Assembly (NCBI GenBank): GCA_965224225.1
Contig: CBDCZF010000032.1
Coordinates: 1-64,000 of the forward strand
Direction: 5' to 3'
From: CAJQQK01 sp965224225
GTDB lineage: Bacteria > Pseudomonadota > Alphaproteobacteria > Rhizobiales > Hyphomicrobiaceae
Length of the DNA stretch: 64,000 nucleotides
In this document: positions 16,048 through 25,328 of the stretch, piece by piece
Numbering within the stretch: the stretch's first letter is position 1
Layout: every line of letters begins with the position of its first letter
The notes under the pieces: model-generated
Database searches by the model: none
What the model saw: only the letters and a program-made list of their open reading frames with translations
Told to the model about the DNA's origin: nothing
Position numbers and translations under genes: made by a program

Positions 16048-17497
16048 CTATCCACGCTCTGCCTTCATCGACGGGCGCTATCGTCCTGGCAGCGGCACAA
16101 CACTGACCACCGTCAATCCGGCAACCAGTGATGTGATCGCGGAGATTGCCGCCTGCAACGGTGACGATGTGGATTTCGCCGTCGGCAAGGCGCGCGAGGC
16201 GTTCGATGAGGGACGCTGGTCGAAGCTGCATCCGTCGGAGCGCAAGGATGTGCTGATCCGGCTTTGCAAACTGATGACGCGCAGCCGGCGCGAGTTGGCC
16301 GTGATGGAATCCGTCGAGAGCGGCAAGCCGATCCGTGACTGCGAAACCATCGACGTGCCGGAAGCGATCAACACCATCAAGTGGCATGCCGAGGCGATCG
16401 ACAAGATCTATGACCAGGTCGCCCCCGGCGGCAACGACGCGCTGGCCATGATCGTGCGCGAGCCGATCGGCGTCGCAGGTCTCGTTTTGCCCTGGAACTT
16501 CCCGCTGCTGATGCTCGCCTGGAAGATCGGCCCGGCGCTTGCCGCCGGCAACTCGGTCATCGTCAAGCCGGCCGAACAGACCAGCATGACGGCACTTAGA
16601 GTGGCGGAACTCGCCATGGAGGCGGGTCTGCCGCGCGGCGTCCTGCAGGTGCTTCCGGGCGACGGGCCAGCGGTCGGCGAACCGCTTGGGCGTCACCCGG
16701 GTGTCGATATGGTCAGTTTCACCGGTTCGACCGAAACCGGGCGGCGCTTTTTGCGCTATTCCGCCGACAGCAACCTGAAAAAGACGGTGCTCGAATGCGG
16801 CGGCAAGAACCCCGCCGTCGTACTCCGCGATGCCGAGAACCTGGACCTGGTCGCCGAACATGTCGTCAACGCAGCGTTCTGGAACATGGGCGAGAACTGT
16901 TCGGCCAACTCGCGCCTGATCGTCAACAAGGATCTTAAAGCACCGCTGCTCGAACGCATGATCGCGCGGGTACGGGACTGGAAGACCGGCGATCCGCTCG
17001 AACCGGGCAATCATCTCGGAGCGCTCGTTGACACTGAGCATTGTCGTAAGGTTGCAGGCTACATTGCCGAAGCAGGCAGCGCCCCGATTACCGGCGGCAA
17101 TATCGACGGCAACTTCATCGAGCCGACGATCTTCGATAACGTCGAGGCCGGCAGTGCGCTTGCCCGCGAAGAAGTCTTCGGGCCACTCCTCGCGGTGATC
17201 ACGGCCGGTACTGACGATGAAGCCATCCGCATTGCCAATGACACGCCCTATGGCCTCACCGCCAGCGTCTTTACCGCCAACGCCAAGAAGGCGATCCGGG
17301 CGGCCCGCGAACTCAAGGCAGGCACGGTTACCGTTAACTGTTATGGCGAAGGCGACATCACGACACCGTTCGGCGGCTACAAGCAGTCGGGCTTCGGTGG
17401 TCGCGACAATGGCCTGCACGCGCACGATCAATATACAGAGATCAAGACGATCTGGCTCGATCTCAGCGATCCGGCATCCGGAGACCTCGTGCAATGA
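15995..17497 (+). CDS. NAD(P)-dependent aldehyde dehydrogenase
   Basis: 500 residues from ATG 15995 (GTG 15983 also possible). ALDH superfamily, closest in feel to PuuC/betaine-aldehyde-type enzymes. Motifs: VLPWNFPLLMLAWKIGPALA (cofactor region), FTGSTETG, the general base Glu in LECGGKNP (about 267) and the catalytic Cys in GENCSANSR (about 302). It starts inside the DapA-like gene and overlaps the MttB-like gene by 4 bp, so translation is coupled. It presumably oxidises an aldehyde generated by this pathway; substrate unknown. Confidence 0.92.
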   Translation: MSNLLTRQEYSAIAEAIDYPRSAFIDGRYRPGSGTTLTTVNPATSDVIAEIAACNGDDVDFAVGKAREAFDEGRWSKLHPSERKDVLIRLCKLMTRSRRELAVMESVESGKPIRDCETIDVPEAINTIKWHAEAIDKIYDQVAPGGNDALAMIVREPIGVAGLVLPWNFPLLMLAWKIGPALAAGNSVIVKPAEQTSMTALRVAELAMEAGLPRGVLQVLPGDGPAVGEPLGRHPGVDMVSFTGSTETGRRFLRYSADSNLKKTVLECGGKNPAVVLRDAENLDLVAEHVVNAAFWNMGENCSANSRLIVNKDLKAPLLERMIARVRDWKTGDPLEPGNHLGALVDTEHCRKVAGYIAEAGSAPITGGNIDGNFIEPTIFDNVEAGSALAREEVFGPLLAVITAGTDDEAIRIANDTPYGLTASVFTANAKKAIRAARELKAGTVTVNCYGEGDITTPFGGYKQSGFGGRDNGLHAHDQYTEIKTIWLDLSDPASGDLVQ

Positions 17498-19056
17498 CGG
17501 GGGTCGCCGCCGAGCCCCAAGGCGGCCGCCGCGGCGGGCGCCAGGCGCGGCATAAAATTCGCACCGACCGGACAGCGTTGATGCTGCCCGCTCTCAAGCG
17601 CAATCTGCCGCTCGTCGAACCCATGACCGAGGATCAAGTCAAAAGGATCGACGAAGCCTCGATGCGCATCCTCGAAGAGGTTGGCGTTGTCTTTCGCGAT
17701 CCGCGAGCCATCGACGATTGGCGACGTGCCGGTGCCGACATCCGCGACGGCGAACGGGTTCATTTCGATCGTGGCCTGATCCGTGAACTCATCAGTTCGG
17801 TGCCCTCGACGTTCACGCTGCACGCGCGCGATCCGGCCAAAAACCTGCCATTTGGCAACGACCACGCGATCTTCGTGCCGATGACGGGGGCACCTTATCT
17901 GCGTGATCTCGACGACAAGCGACGCAATCCGACCCTGGATGATCTCGCGACCTTCCACAAGCTCGCGCACGTCTGCCCGGCATTGCACTCGACGGCACAC
18001 CACATCGTCGAGCCGATGGATCACATCGTGGCACACCGGCATCTGCGCATCACATATTCGTCCATGAAACATTCCGACAAGACGTTCATGGGCATGACCA
18101 CGTCACCGAAGAACGCCGAAGATGTCCTCGACATGTGCGCCATCCTGTTCGGCGCGGACTTCATGGAGAACCATGCCGTCGTCACCGGCAACTGCAACGG
18201 CAATTCACCCTTGGTCTGGGATGAAACCATGCTGGGGGCGATGCGTGCCTTCTGCCGCCGCAATCAGCCGGTGCTGTGCTCGCCGTTCGTGCTCGGTGGC
18301 GCCAACACGCCAGCCTCGACAGCACCGGCCGTGGCACAGTTGAACGCCGAAGCCTTGTCGGCGCTCGCCTATACGCAGGTCGTGCGCAAGGGTTGCCCGG
18401 CGATCTACGGCCATTATCTCTCGACCGTTTCGATGGCCTCCGGTGCGCCGATGGCCGGCACGCCTGAAATCAGTCTGATGAACTTCATGATCGGTCAGAT
18501 GGCGCGCTACTACGATGTGCCCTGGCGGACATCGAATACGCTCGGTGGCGCCAAGACGTTCGACGCGCAGGCAGGCTATGAAAGTGCTTCGACACTGATG
18601 GCGGTGATGCTGGCGGGCGCCAACTACATCTGGCATTCGGCCGGCTGGAACGAAGCCGGCATGCATTGCTCGATCGCCAAGTTCATCGTCGACGCCGAAC
18701 AGTGCGCGATGGCCTATCGCATGGCCGAAGGCATTCGCTGGGACGACTTTGAAGAAGCACTCGATGCCGTTCGCGACGTCGGTCCGGGCGGTCATTTCCT
18801 TGGCCATGCTCACACGCAGAAGAACTTCCAGCGCGCATTCTTCATGCCTAAGTTGTTCGACAACAATTCCATCGAGCAGTGGATCGCTGACGGCAGCCAG
18901 GAGATCACCGAGCGTGCGTTGGCGGAGGCGCGCGCCATGCTGGCAGCCTACGAGGAGCCGAAACTCGATGACGGCGTAGATGAAGCCCTGAGCGATTTCA
19001 TCGCCCGCAGAGAGCGCGAAATACCGGCCGTGGATGCGCTCAACGATGAGTATTGA
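17494..19056 (+). CDS. MttB-family (trimethylamine methyltransferase-like) protein, non-pyrrolysine
   Basis: 520 residues, complete without an in-frame amber codon, so it belongs to the large non-Pyl branch of the MttB superfamily. Characterised members demethylate quaternary amines such as glycine betaine, proline betaine or carnitine onto a corrinoid protein. Family stretches include TEDQVKRIDEASMRILEEVG at the start, MTGAPYLRD, and GYESASTLMAVMLAGANYIW followed by HSAGW. The operon position after an ALDH supports catabolism of a methylated amino compound. No corrinoid protein or second methyltransferase lies in the window. Confidence 0.85.
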   Translation: MTGVAAEPQGGRRGGRQARHKIRTDRTALMLPALKRNLPLVEPMTEDQVKRIDEASMRILEEVGVVFRDPRAIDDWRRAGADIRDGERVHFDRGLIRELISSVPSTFTLHARDPAKNLPFGNDHAIFVPMTGAPYLRDLDDKRRNPTLDDLATFHKLAHVCPALHSTAHHIVEPMDHIVAHRHLRITYSSMKHSDKTFMGMTTSPKNAEDVLDMCAILFGADFMENHAVVTGNCNGNSPLVWDETMLGAMRAFCRRNQPVLCSPFVLGGANTPASTAPAVAQLNAEALSALAYTQVVRKGCPAIYGHYLSTVSMASGAPMAGTPEISLMNFMIGQMARYYDVPWRTSNTLGGAKTFDAQAGYESASTLMAVMLAGANYIWHSAGWNEAGMHCSIAKFIVDAEQCAMAYRMAEGIRWDDFEEALDAVRDVGPGGHFLGHAHTQKNFQRAFFMPKLFDNNSIEQWIADGSQEITERALAEARAMLAAYEEPKLDDGVDEALSDFIARREREIPAVDALNDEY

Positions 19057-19099
19057 TCTTCAGGACCTGACCATGATGCCAACCTGCCACCAAACTCTT

Positions 19100-19192
19100 C
19101 GTCATTCCCGCGCAGGCGGGAACCCAAGTGACCCTCCATTATTTCGGTGCTGGCGGTTGGTCACTTGGGTTCCCGCCTGCGCGGGAATGACG
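19100..19192. repeat. long perfect inverted repeat (34-bp arms)
   Basis: Arms at 19100-19133 and 19159-19192 are exact reverse complements (beginning CGTCATTCCCGCGCAGGC) around a 25-bp spacer. CGTCATTCCCGC-type palindromes are dispersed intergenic repeats in many proteobacteria. Placed between the MttB-like gene and the next SDR, it would form a very stable hairpin in the transcript and could attenuate the downstream genes. Confidence 0.85.
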
Positions 19193-19275
19193 ACTGAGGT
19201 TGCGGCTTTGGCCGTGCACACTTTGCCCGTTCAGCAGTGCGCCCGCTCGCGAATGACAAAGTGGTAGGCGGCAGG

Positions 19276-20046
19276 GTGAGTACTATCTATCAGTCCCGGA
19301 ACTCTGCGACAGAGGCGAGCCTCGCCAGCGCCAAGGCACTCGTGACGGGCGCGGCCGGCGGTATCGGGCGTGCAATCGTTCGGGCATTGCGCGATGCCGG
19401 AGCCTCGGTCGCCGCCGCTGACAAGGATTTGGCGGGCATCGAAGCGGACGCATTACTGCCGGGCGACCTGATCGATCCGGCCTACTGTGATGCGCTTCCC
19501 GCAGAAGCGGCGCAAGCGCTCTCAGGGCTCGATATCCTGATCAACAATGCAGGCGTCATGCGCCGTGGCAAAATCACTTCGGCGACCGATGAAGACTTCG
19601 CAATCTCCATGGCCGTCAATGTCGAGGCACCGTTCCGATTGTGCCGCGCCGCCATCCCGATCATGACCGACCGCGGCGGCGGTGCCATTGTGAACATGGC
19701 ATCATGCTGGGGCGTACATCCGGGGCCCGACCATCCGGTCTACGTTATGACTAAGGCAGCGCTTGCCTCGCTCACCCAGTGCCTTGGCCGCGATCACGCG
19801 CGTGATGGTATCCGTATCAATGCCGTCTGTCCGAACGAAGTCGACACGGCGATGCTCAGGACGGGCTTTGCCATTCGCGGACTTGACCCCGAGCGCGGCA
19901 TTGAGGAACTCAATGCTTCGGTCCCGCTCGGGCGCATTGCAACGCCAGAAGACATTGCCGATGTCGTCGTGTTTCTCGCCTCGGACCGGGCACGCTACAT
20001 GTGCGGCGCGTTGGTCGAAGTCAACGGAGGCAAGCCGGTCGCGTAA
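19276..20046 (+). CDS. short-chain dehydrogenase/reductase (SDR) 1
   Basis: 256 residues from GTG 19276, chosen because GGCGGCAGGG precedes it; an upstream GTG at 19237 has no ribosome site. Classical SDR: cofactor loop TGAAGGIG, structural NNAG, catalytic Ser in NMASCWG, and the usual Tyr-x3-Lys as YVMTK. The acidic residue after the second strand (ADKD) suggests NAD(H). The gene ends in TAATG shared with the next SDR, so the two are coupled. Probably oxidises a hydroxy intermediate of the pathway. Confidence 0.9.
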   Translation: MSTIYQSRNSATEASLASAKALVTGAAGGIGRAIVRALRDAGASVAAADKDLAGIEADALLPGDLIDPAYCDALPAEAAQALSGLDILINNAGVMRRGKITSATDEDFAISMAVNVEAPFRLCRAAIPIMTDRGGGAIVNMASCWGVHPGPDHPVYVMTKAALASLTQCLGRDHARDGIRINAVCPNEVDTAMLRTGFAIRGLDPERGIEELNASVPLGRIATPEDIADVVVFLASDRARYMCGALVEVNGGKPVA

Positions 20047-20777
20047 TGAGGTTTGCGGGCAAAATCGCGCTGATCACCGGCGCTTCGAGTGGTATCGGGC
20101 TTGCTTGCGCGAAGCGGCTTGCGGATGAAGGCGCCCGTGTTTTCACCGCCCAGCGCCGCGATGCCGCCGGGTTCGAAACGATCCATACCAATCTCGGCGA
20201 CACCAATGCACCGGAACGGATCATCGCAGACGTTATCAAGCGAGCCGGCCGCCTTGATGTGCTTGTCAACAACGCCGGTGTGATGACAGAAGCGACGGTC
20301 GAGGAAATGACCCTCGACGACTGGGAGCGGATGGTTGCCGTCAATCTCACCGCCCCTTTCCTGCTGATCAAGTACGCCATGCCGCATCTGCGCGAAACGC
20401 GCGGCGCGATCGTCAACATCGGCTCGATCGAGGGGCTCGGCTCTAATCCGCGCCATCCCGCCTACTGCACGACCAAAGCCGGCCTGCATGCGCTGACCCG
20501 GGCCGTCGCGATCGATCATGGAGCGGACGGCGTTCGCTGCAATGCGGTGGCGCCCGGCTGGATCGATACGCCCCTGAATATCGATTACGTCGCTTCGATG
20601 GGTGATCAGCCGCAGTTCGGCGAGCGCCTTGCAGCGCTGCATCCGGTTGGCCGTACCGGCTCGCCAGATGAGGTCGCAAGCCTCGTTGCCTGGCTCGCCT
20701 CGGGCGAGGCGAGCTTCATCACCGGCCAGGTCTACGTCGCCGATGGCGGCCGTACAGCAAAGTTGAGCCTGCCTTGA
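20046..20777 (+). CDS. short-chain dehydrogenase/reductase (SDR) 2
   Basis: 243 residues from the ATG overlapping the stop of SDR 1. Motifs: TGASSGIG, NNAG, Ser in NIGSIEG and YCTTK as the catalytic Tyr/Lys. The QRR after the second strand suggests NADP(H) preference, unlike its neighbour. Two SDRs of opposite cofactor leaning in tandem could catalyse consecutive or opposing steps such as epimerisation via a ketone (inference). Ends in a 4-bp overlap with the FAD oxidoreductase. Confidence 0.9.
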   Translation: MRFAGKIALITGASSGIGLACAKRLADEGARVFTAQRRDAAGFETIHTNLGDTNAPERIIADVIKRAGRLDVLVNNAGVMTEATVEEMTLDDWERMVAVNLTAPFLLIKYAMPHLRETRGAIVNIGSIEGLGSNPRHPAYCTTKAGLHALTRAVAIDHGADGVRCNAVAPGWIDTPLNIDYVASMGDQPQFGERLAALHPVGRTGSPDEVASLVAWLASGEASFITGQVYVADGGRTAKLSLP

Positions 20778-22108
20778 AAGCAGATCGCCTGCCGAAAGTC
20801 CCCGGCCCCGCAGCCTGGAATGCCATTCTGCCTGCTGCCGAACGCTATCCTGAGTGCGAGGGGCGCGTGACGGCCGACGTTGCGATCATCGGCGCGGGCT
20901 TTGCCGGGCTTGCCGCGGCTCGGCGCCTCTATCAGCTCACGCCGGACATCAAGATTGCCGTTCTCGAAGCACGCCGCATCGCTGAGGGGCCGTCCGGGCG
21001 CAATTCCGGTTTCATGATCGACCTGCCGCATCACCTGTCATCGAGCGACTATGCCGGTGCCATCGAGGCAGACCGACGGCAGACCGAAGCCAACCGACAC
21101 GCTATCCAATTCGCCAGGCAAGCCGCCGAAGACTACGAGATGCCCGCCGAAGCCTATCGGCCGGTCGGCAAGATCAATGCGGCCGCGACCAACAAGGGCG
21201 ATCGCCACAACCGGGACTATGCCGCGCATCTGGCAAACATGGGCGAGCCTTGCGAATTGCTCGATGCCGATGCGATGCGCGAGATCAGTGGGTCGGGCTA
21301 CTATCGCTCCGGCCTCTTTACGCCTGGCACCTCAATGCTGCAGCCGGCGCTCTATACGCGCGGTATGGCAAGCGGGCTCGCCCGCAGTGGTGTCGCCATT
21401 TTCGAGAACAGTCCCGCACTCGCATTTCAGCGGGATGGTGGCGGCTGGCGCGTTACCATTCCTGAAGGGCGCATCGAGGCGAACAAGCTCATCCTGAGCG
21501 TCAACGGCCACATCGAGAGCTTCGGCTATTTCAAGCGCCGGCTGATGCACATCTTTCTGTTCGCCTCGATGACTCGGGCGCTGGCGGGTGACGAAGTCGC
21601 GAGATTGGGTGGCGATGCAAACTGGGGCTTTACGCCATCAGACCCACTGGGGACGACCGTGCGCCGGATATCGGGGACCGGCGGCGACCGAATCGTCATC
21701 CGCAACGGCTTTGCCTGGTCGCCAAAGCGTGCCGTGCCTGAGATCAAGTCGGAACGCGTCTGCGCCCGCCACCAGCGCACATTCGTGTCACGGTTTCCAA
21801 ACCTTCGAGGTATCGACATGGAATACCGCTGGGGCGGCCTGTTATGCCTCAGCCGCAATGACGTCCCGGCCTTCGGAGAGATCGAGACGGGCGTCTATTC
21901 CGCCTGCTGCCAGAACGGGCTCGGTACCGCTCGCGGCACTTTGCACGGCATACTCGCCGCCGAGCAGTTGGCTGGGGAGACGAGTGATTTGCTAACTCAG
22001 ACGCTGGCACTGCCGGCGCCCAAACTGCTGCCGCCCGAGCCCTTTGCCTCGATCGGTGCCAACGCCGTCATGCATTGGCAGGAATTTCGCGCGGGCGCCG
22101 AGCTTTGA
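20774..22108 (+). CDS. FAD-dependent amino-acid oxidoreductase (DAO family)
   Basis: 444 residues from TTG 20774, overlapping the previous stop. Rossmann FAD site DVAIIGAGFAGLAAARRL at about 35-52, then the DAO-family EGPSGRNSGFM segment. The C-terminal FAD-binding part includes EYRWGGLLCLSRNDVPAFG. Members oxidise secondary or D-amino acids or N-methyl compounds. Being in an operon with an MttB-like protein favours an N-methylated or cyclic amino acid as substrate. Cytoplasmic; no signal peptide. Confidence 0.85.
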   Translation: MKADRLPKVPGPAAWNAILPAAERYPECEGRVTADVAIIGAGFAGLAAARRLYQLTPDIKIAVLEARRIAEGPSGRNSGFMIDLPHHLSSSDYAGAIEADRRQTEANRHAIQFARQAAEDYEMPAEAYRPVGKINAAATNKGDRHNRDYAAHLANMGEPCELLDADAMREISGSGYYRSGLFTPGTSMLQPALYTRGMASGLARSGVAIFENSPALAFQRDGGGWRVTIPEGRIEANKLILSVNGHIESFGYFKRRLMHIFLFASMTRALAGDEVARLGGDANWGFTPSDPLGTTVRRISGTGGDRIVIRNGFAWSPKRAVPEIKSERVCARHQRTFVSRFPNLRGIDMEYRWGGLLCLSRNDVPAFGEIETGVYSACCQNGLGTARGTLHGILAAEQLAGETSDLLTQTLALPAPKLLPPEPFASIGANAVMHWQEFRAGAEL

Positions 22109-22130
22109 CGGGGCCGGGAGCAGCCCTTAC

Positions 22131-24092
22131 TCAGATCGCCGATGCCGTAGCGTGCGCCTCATGAATGGCAGCCAGCATGTTTCTGGGCGACCGGGCGTCA
22201 CCGACGACCATCACGTCCAGGCCGTGCGACTTGAGCTCACCGGCAAGGGCATCGTTGGCGAGACGAGGTGTCGACCATGCGAAGAACGTGACATTCTCGA
22301 TCGCACGCTCCCTGCCCGTGAACGCATTGCGAATGATGACGCGCCCCTGCGGTGCCGACACCGGCGTGGCGGCCAGTTCGATCTGAACACCGGCATTGTA
22401 AAGCCGGCGATAGATGCCGATCGCGCTCACGTAGGGCACGTTACGGGCCAACTGCACCCTGGGTGTTACGAGGACGAGACGCTCGAAGCGAGCGGCAAGC
22501 AGATCGGCTGCCGCGTAGGTTGGCGCCGAGTGGTCCTGGTCGAATAAGACTGCGGTGCCGGATTGACTGTCGTCGGGTAGTCGCGCCAGCGCGCTGCGCA
22601 AGTCCGAGCCGTGCGCATGCTCGGTGAGGGCCGGCGGCCGTTGGCTGGCACCGGTCGCGACCAGAACGGTGTCAGGTGCCTCCGCCAGAACAGTCGCAGC
22701 ATCAGCCGTGGCGCTGCAGCGCATGTCGACGCCGGCAGCCCGGACACGCGCTAATTGATGGTGCACGACGTCTGCCGTTTCCGCTCGCCCGGGCAGACCG
22801 GCCTCGAGCAGCGCCGCACCGCCCGGTTCGGCCCGGCTGAACAGGACGACGTCGTGCCCGCGGGCGGCGGCGACCCAGGCCGCCTGCAGTCCCGCCACAC
22901 CGCCACCGACCACCACCACTTTCTTTCGCCCGCTCGCAAACGGCGGTAGCGGTTCGTCCGCTTCACCAGCATGGCCGAGCCAGGGGTTATGAATGCAGGC
23001 GATCGGCTTGCCGGCATGGATTTCGCCCCAGCAGCCGTTGCAGAACGTGCAGGGCCTGACGCGGTCTGCCTGTCCAGCCATGAGCTTCCTTGGCAGCGCC
23101 GCGTCGGCAACAAGCGCGCGCCCCAGTGCCACCAGGTCGCCGGCACCTTCGGCAAGCGCCCGTTCGCCTGCCGCCGCATCCTTGATCCGGCCGACGGCCA
23201 TCACCGGCACGCCGCCGGCCGGCGTTGCCATGCGCTTGTGGATCGCGAGGAAGGGCCCGGGCGGATAGTGCATGTCGGGGACATGGTCTTCAAGGCTCAG
23301 CGAAAAATTGCCCTGGCTGTAGGCGAAGTAGTCGGGCCGTGCGCCGGCTGCGAGTTCAGCGGTCAGACGTTCGGCTTCATCGGGATCGATGCCGCCGGCA
23401 ACGCCTTCGTCGCCGGGCATCTTGAAGCCGATCAGGAAGTCCGGGCGGCAGGCGGCCCGGATGCCGGCGATGATCTCACGGGCAAATCGCGTGCGTCCCT
23501 GAACATCGCCGCCCCAATCGTCCGAACGCTGGTTCGACCAGGGCGACAGGAACTGCCCGATCAGATAACCGTGCGCTCCATGCAGTTCGACGCCGGAGAA
23601 GCCGGCATCCGAGAGGCGCTTGGCGCTCGCAATGAAACTATCGCGGACATCCTTGATCTCGTCATCGTCCATGACATGCGGCACGGTCCAGCTGAACGCA
23701 TCGGGTTGATCGGAAACACCCACTGGAGAGGCGACCGGGTTCCAAAGCTGCTGACGGCCGATATGCCAGAGCTGTCCAAGCAAACGGCAATCCTCACCCT
23801 CGACCCGGTCGGCCAGTCGCCGCAACCCGTCGTCATTGCGCTCATCGAACACGGTCACCACGCTCGGCTGGGCGATGCTCGTCGGGTGCACGACTAATGC
23901 CTCGGTGACGATCATCCCGGCCCCGCCCCGGGCACGCTCGCCGTAATAGTCGAGAAACCGATCGGTCATCAGATTGCCTGACCCGGCATTGGATACGACC
24001 GCTGGAAACACGATGCGGTTCTTGACCCGCCGCTGACCGACGGCCAGGGGGGAGAGCAGGCGTTCGAACCGGGATGTCGAATTCTCAGGCAC
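22131..24092 (-). CDS. FMN/4Fe-4S/FAD oxidoreductase of the TMADH / 2,4-dienoyl-CoA reductase family
   Basis: 653 residues from GTG 24092, preceded by GGGAAA; the frame is open further upstream but would run into the divergent transaldolase gene. An N-terminal Old-Yellow-Enzyme barrel (about 1-360, with HGAHGYLIGQFLSP) is followed by a Cys cluster C-x2-C-x2-C-x11-C (CTFCNGCWG…) for 4Fe-4S and a C-terminal FAD/NAD domain (VVVVGGGVAGLQAAW). Relatives include trimethylamine, dimethylamine, dimethylglycine and histamine dehydrogenases. It converges on the MttB operon, so an N-demethylase role is plausible but not proven. Confidence 0.87.
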   Translation of the reverse strand: MPENSTSRFERLLSPLAVGQRRVKNRIVFPAVVSNAGSGNLMTDRFLDYYGERARGGAGMIVTEALVVHPTSIAQPSVVTVFDERNDDGLRRLADRVEGEDCRLLGQLWHIGRQQLWNPVASPVGVSDQPDAFSWTVPHVMDDDEIKDVRDSFIASAKRLSDAGFSGVELHGAHGYLIGQFLSPWSNQRSDDWGGDVQGRTRFAREIIAGIRAACRPDFLIGFKMPGDEGVAGGIDPDEAERLTAELAAGARPDYFAYSQGNFSLSLEDHVPDMHYPPGPFLAIHKRMATPAGGVPVMAVGRIKDAAAGERALAEGAGDLVALGRALVADAALPRKLMAGQADRVRPCTFCNGCWGEIHAGKPIACIHNPWLGHAGEADEPLPPFASGRKKVVVVGGGVAGLQAAWVAAARGHDVVLFSRAEPGGAALLEAGLPGRAETADVVHHQLARVRAAGVDMRCSATADAATVLAEAPDTVLVATGASQRPPALTEHAHGSDLRSALARLPDDSQSGTAVLFDQDHSAPTYAAADLLAARFERLVLVTPRVQLARNVPYVSAIGIYRRLYNAGVQIELAATPVSAPQGRVIIRNAFTGRERAIENVTFFAWSTPRLANDALAGELKSHGLDVMVVGDARSPRNMLAAIHEAHATASAI

Positions 24093-24186
24093 GCAGATTT
24101 CCCTTTCGTTGGCTTTGCAACGGTTGGCGCCGCACGCAAGACCTGCTAAGGCGACGCAATAACCCATACATCCCAAGGAAGCTTCG

Positions 24187-24906
24187 ATGAAGGTGCAAGA
24201 CCTGAAGATCAAGATTTTCGCCGACGGCGCCAATCTCGAAACGATGAAGGCACAATACGCCAACCCGCTGATCCAGGGCTTCACGACCAACCCGTCGCTG
24301 ATCAAGGCCGCCGGTGTCACCGACTACAAGGCCTATGCAGCCGACGTCGTCAAGGCAATCCCCGACCGGCCGATCTCGTTCGAGGTGTTTGCCGACGACC
24401 CCGAGACGATCGAAGCCCAAGCCCGCGAAATCGCGACCTGGGGGGCCAACGTCAACGTAAAGATCCCGGTGATGAACACCAAGGGCGAGAGCCTTGCCGC
24501 AACCGTCGAGCGGCTCTCGGGCGCCGGCGTCGCGCTCAACATCACGGCGCTCTACACCGTCGAGCAGGTCGAGACGATCACGAATGCGGTGCACCCCGAT
24601 TCATTCGCCATCCTGTCGGTGTTTGCCGGACGTTTGGGCGACACCGGCCATGATCCGGTGCCGGTGATGGAAGCCGCCGTCGAGGTCGTCAAGCGCAAGC
24701 CCAAGGCCGAGCTCCTCTGGGCCAGCACACGCGAGGTCTTCAACGTGATCCAGGCCGACCGCATGGGCTGCCATATCATCACCGCACCCGACGGCGTTAT
24801 CTCCAAGCTCGGCGGCCTCGGCAAAGACCCGATGCAGAATTCGCTCGATACCGTCGTCGCGTTTTACAACGACGCGCAGGCGGCCGGGTTTGATATTCCG
24901 GTTTGA
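24187..24906 (+). CDS. transaldolase / fructose-6-phosphate aldolase-like protein
   Basis: 239 residues, single-domain barrel of the small transaldolase/FSA group. GFTTNPSLI near residue 31, Schiff-base Lys92 in NVKIPV and WASTREVFN near 177 are family markers. AAGGAAG precedes the ATG. It transfers or cleaves dihydroxyacetone units in central sugar metabolism. It stands alone between a divergent flavoprotein gene and an IS-split GNAT gene. Confidence 0.88.
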   Translation: MKVQDLKIKIFADGANLETMKAQYANPLIQGFTTNPSLIKAAGVTDYKAYAADVVKAIPDRPISFEVFADDPETIEAQAREIATWGANVNVKIPVMNTKGESLAATVERLSGAGVALNITALYTVEQVETITNAVHPDSFAILSVFAGRLGDTGHDPVPVMEAAVEVVKRKPKAELLWASTREVFNVIQADRMGCHIITAPDGVISKLGGLGKDPMQNSLDTVVAFYNDAQAAGFDIPV

Positions 24907-25328
24907 GGGGGCAAGCTGGGGCCTTGGCGTCTGCTTTCTGAGTATCCGCTGCCGTGATGGCGCCTGCGTGGGGATAAATGCTGATGACCCTAAGCGATCG
25001 TTTTGCCGAGGTAACTTTCCGACACGTTCTGCAGTAGGTTTGTTCTTTACCGAGGGATCGTGAGTGTGGTGCAGAACCGAGAAGATGACAATTGAGTTAC
25101 GAGCAGCAGGTACGTCTGATGCCGGCCAGACGCGGGCCGTTGTCGATGAAGCATTCACGGCAAAAGGTTCGGTTGGCACGGCTGACTTCCTCGATGAGCT
25201 ACGACGAGACGATTGTTTGATTGGCGAGTGGCTCGCCGCAGAGGACGGGAATGTCTTGGCTTTTGTCGCCTTTTCGCGTGTATGGCTCGAGCAGGAAAAT
25301 GGTGTTCGGACCGCTGCTGCTATGTTGA

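Noticed and set aside
16025..17494. Long open frame antisense to the aldehyde dehydrogenase gene
   Set aside because: Mirror of GC-rich coding sequence with third-position bias; no recognisable motifs, and the sense gene has all ALDH catalytic residues.
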